51,966 bases of DNA from Actinomadura kijaniata NBRC 14229 (GTDB lineage Bacteria; Actinomycetota; Actinomycetes; Streptosporangiales; Streptosporangiaceae). Shown piece after piece: positions 39,305-47,822 of the stretch. The DNA lies in the NCBI RefSeq assembly GCF_001552175.1, contig NZ_BCQR01000080.1, positions 1-51,966 of the forward strand, in the 5' to 3' direction. The first letter of the stretch is position 1. Each line of letters begins with the position of its first letter. The notes below the pieces were generated by a model. The model was not told where the DNA came from. It worked only from the letters and a program-made list of their open reading frames with translations, and did not search any database. The position numbers and the translations under genes are program-made.

Positions 39305-40684
39305 TCAGCCCTGGGCGGCGAGCTTGACCAGGTCGTCGAACCCGCTGCGGACGCCGTCGGCCAGCACGTCCAGGTCCGGCATCGCGTCGAAGTCCCCGGT
39401 GATCCCGAACGTCAGCCGCCCCCGGTAGGAGAACACCGCGACCCCGGCGCGCACCCCCATCGCCAGCGGTACGAACGGGTACAGCCCGACCAGCTCGCGG
39501 CCCAGCACGTACAGCGGGAAGCCGGGACCGGGGACGTTGGTGACCACCGTCTGCACCAGCGGCTGCGTGCGGGTCAGCGCGTAGCGCGCGCCGAGCGCCA
39601 TCAGCGTCGGCGCGAACCCCGCCAGCCTCGTCAGCGCCTCGCCGCCCGCCGCCTGGTGGGTGCGTTTCACGTCGTCCATCTGCGCGCGGACGTCGAACAG
39701 GCGGCGGCGCGGGTCGGGCTCGCCGACCGGCAGGTTGACCAGGACGCCCGACACCCGGTTGGCGAGTTCGCCGCGCTGGGCGTCGACACGGACCGAGACC
39801 GGCACGAGGGTGCGGACGATGGTGGTCTCCGCCAGCTCGCCCCGGCCCTGGAGGAGCTCGCGGAAGCCGTTGGCGACGGCCGCCAGGATCACGTCGTTGA
39901 CCGTCCCGCCGAACGCCTTGCGCACCCGGCGGATCTCGTCGAGGTCGGCGTGGACCCAGGACCAGCGGCGGTGCGGGCCGACCGGGCCGTTCAGCGAGCC
40001 GGCCGCCGGGCGCGCCAGCCGCCCCACCACGCGCGGGACGTCCAGGCCGAGCGTCCGCAGCGTCCGCGCGCTCAGCGCCGAGCGCGCCATGCGCGGGACG
40101 TCGGGGGCCCGCCGGACCGTCTCGGCGACCCGTTCCCGGACCGTGCCCGTCAGCAGCGACAGCCCCGAGGGCCCGTGCTCGGGCTCGGGCAGCTCGCCCG
40201 GCCGCGGACGGTCGGCGTCCGGGCTCAGGTCGAACAGCTTGGTCAGCAGGTCCACGCCGCCGACCCCGTCCACCACGCTGTGGTGCACCTTCGAGATCGC
40301 CGCCCAGCGTCCGCCCTCCAGGCCCTCCACCAGCCAGATCTCCCACAGCGGCTTGCTCAGGTCCAGCCGCTGCGACAGCACGCGGCCCGCCAGGTTCCGC
40401 AGCTCCTCCGGCCCGCCGGGTTTCGGCACCGCCGTGTGCCGGACGTGGTAGAGGATGTTGAAGTGCGGGTCGTCCACCCACACCGGGTTGCCCAGGTGGA
40501 ACGGGACCGTGCGGACGCGCTGGCGGTAGCGCGGGATCTCCGGCAGTTTCGCGAGGACCGCCCGGACCACCTCGCCGTAGGCGGGCGCCGGGCCTTCGAA
40601 GACCGTCACCGACGCGATGTGCCAGGGGGTGTTCTCCGACTCGGCGAAGTAGAAGGTCGCGTCCAGACCGCTCAGCCGCTCCAT
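39305..40684 (-). CDS. WS/DGAT family O-acyltransferase, copy B
   Basis: 459 aa, ATG 40684. Catalytic motif HHSVVDG (about 134-140) and the same blocks as copy A: PHFNILYHVRHTAVPKPGG, LWEIWLVEGLEGG, NGPVGPHRRW, TNVPGPGFPLYVLG. It should make triacylglycerol or wax ester from acyl-CoA. It sits between an HSL-type esterase gene (97 bases upstream) and copy A (195 bases downstream), all in the same direction. The two copies look like an old tandem duplication, diverged throughout rather than converted. Confidence 0.95.
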   Translation of the reverse strand: MERLSGLDATFYFAESENTPWHIASVTVFEGPAPAYGEVVRAVLAKLPEIPRYRQRVRTVPFHLGNPVWVDDPHFNILYHVRHTAVPKPGGPEELRNLAGRVLSQRLDLSKPLWEIWLVEGLEGGRWAAISKVHHSVVDGVGGVDLLTKLFDLSPDADRPRPGELPEPEHGPSGLSLLTGTVRERVAETVRRAPDVPRMARSALSARTLRTLGLDVPRVVGRLARPAAGSLNGPVGPHRRWSWVHADLDEIRRVRKAFGGTVNDVILAAVANGFRELLQGRGELAETTIVRTLVPVSVRVDAQRGELANRVSGVLVNLPVGEPDPRRRLFDVRAQMDDVKRTHQAAGGEALTRLAGFAPTLMALGARYALTRTQPLVQTVVTNVPGPGFPLYVLGRELVGLYPFVPLAMGVRAGVAVFSYRGRLTFGITGDFDAMPDLDVLADGVRSGFDDLVKLAAQG

Positions 40685-40781
40685 GTCCGCACCGTCCCGG
40701 ATCGTTGGGGGAGTGCAGGGTGGCTTCCCGATAGACCTCCGGCTAATCGGACGAAAAGTCGAAATGTCCGGGTGTGGTCGT

Positions 40782-41753
40782 TCAGGCGGCGACGGTCCCG
40801 CTCGCCGCCCACGCGTCCTCGGTGTGCTGGCGGACGAACGCGCCCGCCTCGTGGATCGCCGCCAGCCCCTCCGGGACCAGGTCGGCGAACACCTGGAACA
40901 CGTGGACCTGCTCCTGCCACACCTGGAGGCGGCACGGCACGTCGGCCGCCGCGAGCCGTTCGGCCATCAGCTCGGCGTCCGGCAGCAGCATCTCGGTGGA
41001 CCCGACCTGGATCAGCACCGGCGGCAGGCCGGCGAGGTCGGCGTTCACCGGGGAGATCGCCGGGTCCAGCTCCTCGGCGCCCTCGGTCAGCATCCGCGCC
41101 AGCTGCCGCACCCGCCGCGCGGGCAGGTACGCCTCCAGCCGGGCGTTGGCGTGCGCGACCTTCGACTCGTGGTCCAGGTCCGTCAGCGGCGCGAACGCCA
41201 CCAGCGCCGCCGGGGAGGGCAGCCCCTCCCGCATCGCCTCCAGCGTCGCCGCGAACGTCAGGAACCCGCCCGCCGAGTCGCCCGCCACGACGATCCGCTC
41301 CGGGGCGAACCCCTGCTCCAGAAGCCACCGGTAGGCGTGGACGCAGTCGCGCACCGACATGGACAGCGGGGCGGCGGGCAGCTGCCGGTAGGCCACCGAC
41401 AGCACCGGCACGCCCGACGCCGCCGACAGCCGCGCCAGCATCCGCCGGTGCGTCCGCAGCCCGCAGGAGAAGAACCCGCCGCCGTGGAAGTACAGCACCA
41501 CCCGGTCGTCCGCCACCCGCGGGGCCCGTACCCACTCGGCCCGGACGTCGGCGAGCCGCACGCCCTCGACGTCCGCCCAGCGGGGCGCGGGCAGCACCAC
41601 CGGCGAGGCCAGGTCGATCGTGCACGCCGGCCGCAGACCGGCCCGGGTGAGCGGCCACAGCCTCAGCAGCGGAGCGACCGTCAGCCTCAACCCGCGCGCG
41701 GCCACCCGCGCGCGGATCGTCGTGCCGGGCCGTTCCTCGATCACGGGGTCCAT
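40782..41753 (-). CDS. HSL-type alpha/beta hydrolase (esterase/lipase)
   Basis: 323 aa from ATG 41753 (GGGAGG six bases upstream). Hormone-sensitive-lipase family: oxyanion motif YFHGGGFFSCG (HGGG), nucleophile elbow VVAGDSAGGFL (GDSAGG), a later DPAISPV acidic region and His in QVHVFQVF. It hydrolyses acyl esters; the substrate could be acylglycerol, given that two triacylglycerol-synthase-type genes follow and a lipid-transport pair precedes it. The N-terminal 60 residues form the family cap. Confidence 0.92.
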   Translation of the reverse strand: MDPVIEERPGTTIRARVAARGLRLTVAPLLRLWPLTRAGLRPACTIDLASPVVLPAPRWADVEGVRLADVRAEWVRAPRVADDRVVLYFHGGGFFSCGLRTHRRMLARLSAASGVPVLSVAYRQLPAAPLSMSVRDCVHAYRWLLEQGFAPERIVVAGDSAGGFLTFAATLEAMREGLPSPAALVAFAPLTDLDHESKVAHANARLEAYLPARRVRQLARMLTEGAEELDPAISPVNADLAGLPPVLIQVGSTEMLLPDAELMAERLAAADVPCRLQVWQEQVHVFQVFADLVPEGLAAIHEAGAFVRQHTEDAWAASGTVAA

Positions 41754-41822
41754 CAGTGACCTCCCGAGGCTTGTGACCAAGCAGTCAGTACAGCGACTCC
41801 GGTCAGCCTGCGGCCCAGGTGA

Positions 41823-43340
41823 TCAACGTGTCAAGAGATGTCCGGGTGATGAAGCAGACGTTTCGGACGCGTTATCACGGCCCGACAAGAACAGCGCGAG
41901 GAATGCTCCGAGGACGCACAGACCCGCCGTGATCCAGAAGATCTCCTGGTACTCGGTGCGCAGCGCGTCCTGCACGGCGGCCTTGTAGTCCGCGAGCGCC
42001 CGCGCGAACTCCTCCTTCTCCATGAGGAACGGCAGCGGCGGTCTCAGGTCGGCCGTCAGCGAGTGGAAACGGTAGAACCCCCACCCCGACAGCGCCGCGA
42101 TCCCGAGCAGCATGCCCATCATCCGCGCCACCACCACGGCCGCCGACGCCACCCCGTGCCGCGCCGCCGGGACGAGCCGCAGCACCGCCGACGACACCGG
42201 GGCGATCACCAGTCCGAGCCCCAGCCCCGTCACCGCCAGGTCGACGTCCATGCGGGGGAGCGGACCGTAGGAGGCGCCCGCCGGGTCCCGCGGCCAGGCC
42301 GCGATCAGCAGGTAGCCGACCGCCGCGACCGCCATGCCCACGGCCGTCGGCAGGCGCTCGCCCGACCGCCACGCCCACACGCCGCCGAGCACGGCCCCCA
42401 CCGGCAGCGCCACCAGGAACCACATCAGCATCAGCGTGGCGTCCACCGAGTCCTTGTTCAGCAGCGTCTGCGCCACCAGGACGACGTCGACCAGCGTCGC
42501 CATCAGCGCCGCGCCCGACAGGAAGCTCACGCCCAGCGTCGCCAGCAACGGCCGCCGCCGCGTCCCCGCCAGGTCCAGCAGCCGGGTCCGCGTCCGGATC
42601 TCCCAGACCACGAACGCCACCAGCGCGACCGCCCCCGCCGCCACCGCCGGCACGCCCCAGGGCGGCAGCACCGACTCCTCCGGCTCGGGGTTGTAGAGGC
42701 CGCCGACCAGCAGGCCCAGCCCCAGCGCCAGCAGCAGGCCGCCGACGACGTCGACGCCCTGGCGGTCGCGCTCCGGCCGCCCGCCCGGCACCGTCAGCTG
42801 GACCGCCACCATCGCGGCCGCCGTCAGCGGGACGTTCGCCCAGAAGATCCACCGCCAGTCGTCGACCAGCCACACGACCGCCAGCCCGTACAGCGGTCCC
42901 AGCACGATCCCGAGCTCCTGCGCCGCGCCGACCGCGCCCAGCACCAGCGGGCGCCGCCGCTCCTCCCACAGGTCCCCGGCCAGGGCCATCGTGACCGGCA
43001 GCAGCGCGCCGCCCGCCGCGCCCTGCACGACCCGGCCGGCCGTCAGCAGCGCGACGCCGTCCGCCCACGCCGTCACCACCGACCCGGCCGCGAAGACGAC
43101 CAGGCAGACCTGCAACAGCGGACGCCGCCCGAACCGGTCCGACAACTGCCCGAGCAGCGGCATCGCCGCCACGTACCCGAGCAGGAAGCCCGTCAGCACG
43201 GGGGTGATCCGCTCCAGGCGGTTCACCGGGACGTCCAGGTCCCGCACCACCGCGATGAGGATCGAGGCGATCACATAGGCGTCCAGGGCCGCCAGCAGCA
43301 CCACGCCGCCGCCGGCCCCGAGCGCCGCCCGCCGGCTCAC
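41823..43340 (-). CDS. MFS transporter, P55 (Rv1410c)-like, partner of LprG
   Basis: 505 aa with about 14 membrane segments, DHA2-type. The loop motif A GQLSDRFGRRPLLQ is between helices 2 and 3, and a long external segment with the LNKDSVDATLML helix follows in the second half. Its GTG start overlaps the stop of the upstream LprG-type lipoprotein gene by four bases. That exact pairing is the conserved lprG-p55 operon of actinobacteria, which in mycobacteria moves triacylglycerols and related lipids to the envelope and affects drug tolerance. Substrate here inferred from that partner. Confidence 0.88.
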   Translation of the reverse strand: MSRRAALGAGGGVVLLAALDAYVIASILIAVVRDLDVPVNRLERITPVLTGFLLGYVAAMPLLGQLSDRFGRRPLLQVCLVVFAAGSVVTAWADGVALLTAGRVVQGAAGGALLPVTMALAGDLWEERRRPLVLGAVGAAQELGIVLGPLYGLAVVWLVDDWRWIFWANVPLTAAAMVAVQLTVPGGRPERDRQGVDVVGGLLLALGLGLLVGGLYNPEPEESVLPPWGVPAVAAGAVALVAFVVWEIRTRTRLLDLAGTRRRPLLATLGVSFLSGAALMATLVDVVLVAQTLLNKDSVDATLMLMWFLVALPVGAVLGGVWAWRSGERLPTAVGMAVAAVGYLLIAAWPRDPAGASYGPLPRMDVDLAVTGLGLGLVIAPVSSAVLRLVPAARHGVASAAVVVARMMGMLLGIAALSGWGFYRFHSLTADLRPPLPFLMEKEEFARALADYKAAVQDALRTEYQEIFWITAGLCVLGAFLALFLSGRDNASETSASSPGHLLTR

Positions 43341-44023
43341 CTCGGCGCGGAGATCTTGTAGGGGGCGTCGAACTCGGTGAAGCCGATGGTCACCGCGCCC
43401 TTGCCGCCCTCACCCGGGATCACGCCGCGCACCTTCACCAGCCGGTGGTCGGCGGTGCTCACCCACACCTGCCCGTCCAGGTCGGAGGTGATCCCCGGCA
43501 CCAGCCCGCCGATCGCCGCCTGCGGCAGCCGCACCTTCACCCGGACGGCGTCCCTGCCGTTCACCTTCTCCACGGCCTCGGACTTCGGCGACTGCACCGA
43601 GGTCAGCAGCTTGGCGATGCCCCGCTGCGGGTCCAGCACGGCCGACGGGTCGTACACCCGGGAGGCCAGTGCCTTCGGCAGCCGCTGCCACCCGCCGGTC
43701 ACGTACTTGATGTAGAAGGTGTCGCCCAGCGCCACCACCCGCATCTCGGTGCCCTGCCCGGCCTGCTCGATCCGCAGGGTGCCCTCGGCGTCACCGTTGC
43801 GGAGCAGCTTCAGGTCACCGCCCTGCACCATGATCGGCGGCTTGTCCTCGGTGGCCAGCGTCAGGCCGACGCTCTTGAGCCCCGCCATCGCCTGCGACGC
43901 CTTCTGCAGCGTCTGCCCGGCGTCCGGCAGCGGCCCGGAGGGCTTGCCGCCCCCGCCGTCGCACGCCGTCACCACGACCAGCGCGACGAGAGCCTGAACC
44001 AGAACCACGAGACGTCGAGACAT
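43337..44023 (-). CDS. lprG: LprG/LppX-family lipid-binding lipoprotein
   Basis: 228 aa. Signal peptide with lipobox VVVTAC (C21), then a Gly-rich tether. The LppX_LprAFG fold is indicated by AGLKSVGLTLATEDKPP, GGDLKLLRNGDAEGTLRI, DTFYIKYVTGGWQRLP, LDPQRGIAKLLTSVQSPK and DLDGQVWVSTADHRLVKVR. These proteins bind acylated lipids in a hydrophobic pocket and pass them across the periplasm. It is the first gene of a two-gene unit with the P55-like MFS pump, and heads a run of lipid genes in the same direction. Confidence 0.92.
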   Translation of the reverse strand: MSRRLVVLVQALVALVVVTACDGGGGKPSGPLPDAGQTLQKASQAMAGLKSVGLTLATEDKPPIMVQGGDLKLLRNGDAEGTLRIEQAGQGTEMRVVALGDTFYIKYVTGGWQRLPKALASRVYDPSAVLDPQRGIAKLLTSVQSPKSEAVEKVNGRDAVRVKVRLPQAAIGGLVPGITSDLDGQVWVSTADHRLVKVRGVIPGEGGKGAVTIGFTEFDAPYKISAPR

Positions 44024-44202
44024 AGCCGGGACCCTACCGACCGGTCACCGCGCGAGTGAATCGGTACCAGGTATGACACCGCCCCCTCCGAGGGATGAGA
44101 TCTCCGCCGGGCCGCCGTCGCGGTGGCCCGCGACGGAGCCGCCCCGCTAAGATGACCGGCGGCATGCCCCGTCCGCCGACCGGCCACGGGAGCGGGCCGA
44201 TC

Positions 44203-44276
44203 GGGGCGGTAGCTCAGCCGGTCAGAGCAGTGGACTCATAATCCATCGGTCGCGGGTTCGAGTCCCGCCCGCCCCA
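44203..44276 (+). tRNA. tRNA-Met (CAT)
   Basis: 74 nt. Acceptor GGGGCGG/CCGCCCC, discriminator A, anticodon stem TGGA/TCCA around CTCATAA with CAT at 44237-44239, T-arm GCGGGTTCGAGTCCCGC. The body matches elongator tRNA-Met of actinobacteria; an Ile2-type CAT tRNA is the alternative but the acceptor stem fits Met better. CCA is not encoded. Confidence 0.92.
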
Positions 44277-44384
44277 CGAAGCAGGATCCGGCGTTCGCGT
44301 TCCCCCGGGCCGCGGCACGGTGGCGGGCGAAACCGCCGGGGAACTGCGCTAGAGTAAGCACGCCCGCTCGACGAGGGCGGGCAC

Positions 44385-44458
44385 CGGGACGTAGCGCAGT
44401 TTGGCAGCGCACTTGACTGGGGGTCAAGGGGTCGTGGGTTCAAATCCCGCCGTCCCGA
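44385..44458 (+). tRNA. tRNA-Pro (GGG)
   Basis: 74 nt. Acceptor CGGGACG/CGTCCCG, discriminator A, anticodon stem CTTGA/TCAAG with loop CTGGGGG, anticodon GGG at 44419-44421. T-arm GTGGGTTCAAATCCCGC with one mismatch. It lies 108 bases after tRNA-Met. Confidence 0.95.
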
Positions 44459-44477
44459 CCAGGCGTTGAGCCAGGTC

Positions 44478-44512
44478 AAAAGGGCTTCGGATGACCATCC
44501 GAGGCCCTTTTC
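44478..44512 (+). terminator. Intrinsic terminator after tRNA-Pro
   Basis: A 15-bp stem (44478-44492 with 44497-44511, loop GACC, one U-G wobble) begins with AAAA and ends in a T-run, GCCCTTTTC. This is a good Rho-independent terminator 20 bases after the tRNA. Confidence 0.88.
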
Positions 44513-44582
44513 GCTTTCCCGGAACCGCCGGGACTCGTCGGAACGGCTGCGGGCCGAGGCGTCGCGCGGCGACTACGCGTCG

Positions 44583-44892
44583 ATGGCCCGGTTGGCGCGG
44601 GCACTGTACGAGAGCGGCCTGGGCCCGCGCGAGGTGGTGCGCGAATGTTATGGCGTCGACTTTCCCGAGGAGCTCTTCGCCCTCGTCGACGCCGGGCCGT
44701 GGTCCCCGGATCTCCTGGCGTACTTCACCGACCAGCCCTGGCGGTCGGCCGTACCGCCCGAACTCGGCGGCCCGCCGGACGGCTACGAGGAACCGGGGCG
44801 CCGGATCGGTGCACCCCTCCGAGATCGAGGACATGCGCGAATGCGTCGAGCCGCTGCGGGGCCTGGTCCGGAAGGTGGACGGACGGCGGTGA
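44583..44892 (+). pseudogene. Truncated, frameshifted fragment of a hypothetical protein
   Basis: One frame reads ASMARLARALYESGLGPREV and VVRECYGVDFPEELFALVDAG (coherent, family-like) to about 44810. It then continues meaningfully only in the next frame as VHPSEIEDMRECVEPLRGLV to the stop at 44892. A one-base insertion near 44805-44815 would explain this. There is no ribosome site before the ATG at 44583; the open frame runs back into the tRNA-Pro terminator, so the 5' end is probably lost too. Proteins of this kind in actinomycetes are longer, as far as I recall. Function unknown. Confidence 0.55.
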
Positions 44893-44952
44893 GGCCAGGT
44901 CAGGGTCCCCGCCCTGGATGGAGGCGGGGCCCTGGTGTTCTGCGGGGCCGGG

Positions 44953-45717
44953 TCAGGCGGGCCAGTCGGGGTGGCGTTTCTCCAGGAACGCCGTCATTCC
45001 CTCCTGGGCCTCCGGGGTCTGGCTCGCGGCGGCCATGACCTCGATCGCGTAGGTGTAGGCGTCCTGTTCGGGGCGGTCCAGCTGGGCGTACATGGCCTGC
45101 TTGCCCAGGGCCTTGCTGCGGGGGCTGCCCTGGGTGGCGCGGGTGAGCAGGTCGTGGACGGCCTTGTCCAGGTCCGCGTCCGGCACCGCGTAGTTGATCA
45201 GGCCCCACTCGGCGGCGGTGCGCGCGTCGATGCGGTCGCCGGTCAGCGCCAGCTCCATCGCGCGCTTGCGGCCCACGTTGCGGGCGATCGGCACCATCGG
45301 CGTGTGGCAGAACCAGCCGCCCCGGCCGCCGGGGGCCGCGAACGCGGCGGACTCGGCGGCCACCGCCAGGTCGCAGGTCGCCACCAGCTGGCAGCCCGCC
45401 GCCGTCGCCAGCGCGTGGACGCGGGCGATCACCACCTGCGGAACGCTCTGTACCGTCCGCATCAGGTCCGTGCAGGTCTGGAGCAGGTCGCGGACGTCGG
45501 CGTGGGAGGCGCCCGCCAGGTCGGCGAAGTCGTGCCCCGCCGAGAAGACCGGCCCCTCGGCGGCCAGGATCACGCCGCGCGCGTCGGTCTCCGCCACCTC
45601 GGCGAACGCCCGGGTGAGGTCCTCCAGGAACGCGCGCGACAGCGCGTTGCGGCGGCGGGGCCGGTTCATCGTGATCGTGGTGAACGCGCCGTCGCGTTCG
45701 ATCAGGACATCGCTCAT
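44953..45717 (-). CDS. Enoyl-CoA hydratase/isomerase family protein
   Basis: 254 aa from ATG 45717. Crotonase fold: NRPRRRNALSRAFLEDL, the oxyanion-hole motif EGPVFSAGHDFADLAG (residues about 55-70), QLVATCDLAVAAESAAFAAPG and GLINYAVPDADLD. The usual first catalytic Glu region (ALATAAGCQL) has no acidic residue and the second position (VGRKRAMELALTG) is also non-acidic, so it may be an isomerase or thioesterase-like member rather than a true hydratase. Divergent from the gene at 45826. Confidence 0.9.
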   Translation of the reverse strand: MSDVLIERDGAFTTITMNRPRRRNALSRAFLEDLTRAFAEVAETDARGVILAAEGPVFSAGHDFADLAGASHADVRDLLQTCTDLMRTVQSVPQVVIARVHALATAAGCQLVATCDLAVAAESAAFAAPGGRGGWFCHTPMVPIARNVGRKRAMELALTGDRIDARTAAEWGLINYAVPDADLDKAVHDLLTRATQGSPRSKALGKQAMYAQLDRPEQDAYTYAIEVMAAASQTPEAQEGMTAFLEKRHPDWPA

Positions 45718-45825
45718 GGCGCGACGGTATGCCAGGCGGCGGGTTCGCGCACGTGTCGCCGGTTTCGCCCGTGAAGTGTCGTAGGGGCGGCGTACGGTGG
45801 GGCCCGTCAAGGGAAGGGGCACGCC

Positions 45826-46212
45826 TTGAAGCTGCTGACCGCGACGAGTGTGACGCAGGGGTACCGGGACAACGACTTCGACTGGTGCGTCGAGGGCGAG
45901 CTCGTGCACATCGGGGTCGTCTGCGCGCGGGACCGCGACGACCCGGACGGGGGCTGCGGGTGCGGCCGGTCCTTCGCTGGGCTGAACTCGCACCGCGCGA
46001 CGACGACGGCGATGGTGCGGGAGGTCCCGGGGTTCACCGAGGACGACTATGTGGAGGCGATCCGCAGCAGCCTGGAGCAGCAGGGCTACGACCCGTCGTT
46101 CGCCGAGCACGAGGCGGCCGGGCTGCGGACGCTGGTGCGCGAATGGCCGGTGGGGGCGATCGTCGAACGGCGGCTCAATGAGATCGTGGTGAGGCAGGTG
46201 GTCCAACCATAG
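45826..46212 (+). CDS. Conserved actinobacterial protein with Cys-rich CGCGR motif
   Basis: 128 aa, TTG start with AAGGGG upstream. Conserved in many actinomycetes: MKLLTATSVTQGYRDNDFDW, GELVHIGVVCARDRDDPDGG, then CGCGRSFAGLNSHRATTTA. The Cys at 36, 44 and 46 region (VVCARDRDDPDGGCGCGR) could form a metal site. Function unknown. It starts 14 bases before... its stop lies 13 bases before the thiamine-binding-like gene, so the two are one transcript. Confidence 0.78.
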   Translation: MKLLTATSVTQGYRDNDFDWCVEGELVHIGVVCARDRDDPDGGCGCGRSFAGLNSHRATTTAMVREVPGFTEDDYVEAIRSSLEQQGYDPSFAEHEAAGLRTLVREWPVGAIVERRLNEIVVRQVVQP

Positions 46213-46225
46213 AAGGAGGGTCGTC

Positions 46226-46522
46226 GTGCTGGTCGCGTTCTCGGTGACGCCGCTGGGCGTGGGGGAGGGCGTCGGGGAGATCGTCGCGGAGGCGGTGCGG
46301 GTCGTGCGGGCCAGTGGCCTGCCGAACCGGACCGACGCGATGTTCACCACGGTCGAGGGCGAGTGGGACGAGGTCATGGCGGTGGTGAAGGCCGCCGTGG
46401 ACGCGGTCGCCGAACGCGCGCCGCGGGTGAGCCTGGTTGTCAAGGCGGACGTGCGGCCCGGCGTGACGGGGGCACTGGACACGAAGGTGGAGACCGTGGA
46501 GCGGTATCTGGCCGGGGAGTAG
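46226..46522 (+). CDS. MTH1187/YkoF-like thiamine-binding family protein
   Basis: 98 aa, GTG start behind AAGGAGG. Matches the MTH1187 family (formerly DUF77): MLVAFSVTPLGVGEGVGEIVAEAVRVVRASGL, then TVEGEWDEVMAVVKAAVDAV and RVSLVVKADVRPG. It has a ferredoxin-like fold and forms tetramers; relatives bind thiamine or its precursors, and some sit in thiamine uptake loci. No thiamine genes or TPP riboswitch are in this window, so a thiamine role here is only family-based. Confidence 0.88.
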   Translation: MLVAFSVTPLGVGEGVGEIVAEAVRVVRASGLPNRTDAMFTTVEGEWDEVMAVVKAAVDAVAERAPRVSLVVKADVRPGVTGALDTKVETVERYLAGE

Positions 46523-46536
46523 CCCGGGGTGCCCTG

Positions 46537-46929
46537 TCAGGTCCCGTCGAGCCAGGCGCGGATCTGCGCGTCGGTCGGCGGGATCAGGCACCACAGCGCC
46601 TCCTGCCGGGAGGAGCACAGCGGGACGCGTTCGTGCAGCCGCAGCAGCCGGAACATCTTCACGGTGAACGGCCGCACCCCCGTGACGGCCAGGCCCGTGC
46701 CGCGCTCGGCGCAGTACCGCGCGGTGGACTCGACCAGCCGCAGCCCCGCCGCGTCGAGGAACGTCACCCCGGCCAGGTCCAGCACCAGGGGACGCGCCGC
46801 GGCCTCGACGAGCGCGCGCAGGCGCGTGCGGACGGCCGGGCAGGTGAGACGGTCGAGCTCGCCGCGCATCAGCACGCCGATGTGGTCGTGGTGGTCGGTG
46901 ACGTCCATGACGACGGCGGTGTCCCCCAT
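46537..46929 (-). CDS. STAS-domain anti-sigma factor antagonist-like protein
   Basis: 130 aa from ATG 46929. A single STAS domain: VLMRGELDRLTCPAVRTRL, then ARPLVLDLAGVTFLDAAGLRL. In SpoIIAA/RsbV the motif is DSSG or DSTG and a Ser there is phosphorylated by the anti-sigma kinase. Here it is D-A-A-G (about residues 58-61), with no Ser or Thr. It should therefore be permanently unphosphorylated, i.e. constantly able to bind its partner, or have another role. No anti-sigma factor or phosphatase gene is adjacent. Confidence 0.87.
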   Translation of the reverse strand: MGDTAVVMDVTDHHDHIGVLMRGELDRLTCPAVRTRLRALVEAAARPLVLDLAGVTFLDAAGLRLVESTARYCAERGTGLAVTGVRPFTVKMFRLLRLHERVPLCSSRQEALWCLIPPTDAQIRAWLDGT

Positions 46930-47015
46930 GGCTGCCCTGCCTCCCGTGTGCCGGTGACATAACAGCATCGCGCGAACACTCTGGGTTGCCAAGTCCATGG
47001 CGGAACACGGTCTGG

Positions 47016-47729
47016 TCAGGTCGTCCGGAAACAGGCGCTGACGCCGCCGTCGCCGCCGCGTTCGAAGAACCGCAGCCGCTCGGCGGCCGAGCCGTGGTCG
47101 CCGGGCTTGGTCCACGGCACGTCGTCGCCGATCACGCGGAACGAGCGGACGATCTCCTCCTCGTCGCCCGCCTCGAACCGCACCGCCCCGTCGGCGGCGG
47201 CCCCGTACAGGGTCGCCCCGGCCAGGCAGTCGGCCTGCAGCTCGGCGGCGGGGGACACCAGGTCGCGGCGCAGGCGGTCCTGGATCGCGTGGCCCCACTC
47301 GTGGGCGATGACCAGGTACACCCAGGCGTCGCCGCGCGCGTAGCCGTTGCGCATGAGGGTGATGTCCCAGGCGACGTAGTCCCCGGCGGGGCAGTAGGCG
47401 GCGTTGTTGCGTTCCAGGGGACGGTCCCCGCACATCGGGGTGGTCGCGGGGTCGCGGCCGTTGTAGAGGCCGACGACGGTGGGCGGCCGGTACGCGCCGG
47501 TGAACAGCTCGGACCAGTGGCGGGCCCAGAAACCGTTGACGACCTGCTCGGCGGTCCTCAGGTCCTCGCGGAACTCCGGGTCGTCGAGCGTCTCCTCCAT
47601 CATGATCCTCGGCGCGGTGGAGCCGCGCGGGGCGGCCCCGGCGGGCGCGATCTCCAGGTCGCAGGCGGCGGTGGCCAGCAGCGTGAGGCCGAGAGCGAGG
47701 GCGGCCGGCAGCCGCCTCGGGAGGTGCAT
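47016..47729 (-). CDS. Lipoprotein neutral zinc metallopeptidase (YpfJ-like)
   Basis: 237 aa from ATG 47729 (GGAG six bases upstream; an ATG five codons earlier is less well placed). Signal with lipobox ATAAC (C23). The zinc-binding motif HEWGH is at 143-147, followed by QADCLAGATLYG, as in the neutral zinc metallopeptidase family. Cys pairs (MCGDRPLERNNAAYC) probably form a disulfide. Anchored outside the membrane; substrate unknown. The gene stands alone between the STAS and TetR genes. Confidence 0.9.
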   Translation of the reverse strand: MHLPRRLPAALALGLTLLATAACDLEIAPAGAAPRGSTAPRIMMEETLDDPEFREDLRTAEQVVNGFWARHWSELFTGAYRPPTVVGLYNGRDPATTPMCGDRPLERNNAAYCPAGDYVAWDITLMRNGYARGDAWVYLVIAHEWGHAIQDRLRRDLVSPAAELQADCLAGATLYGAAADGAVRFEAGDEEEIVRSFRVIGDDVPWTKPGDHGSAAERLRFFERGGDGGVSACFRTT

Positions 47730-47822
47730 TGCCGTCTCCGTCATGTCGGGGGATACGCATGACGGCTCTCGATATGCCCAGTCGCCCGCGAAAAAGACGG
47801 CCCCGCGGGTGACGGTGGCCTG

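Noticed and set aside
44203..44276. tRNA-Ile2 (CAT, lysidine type)
   Set aside because: Acceptor and anticodon-stem sequence resemble elongator tRNA-Met of actinobacteria; cannot be fully excluded without tilS-determinant scoring.
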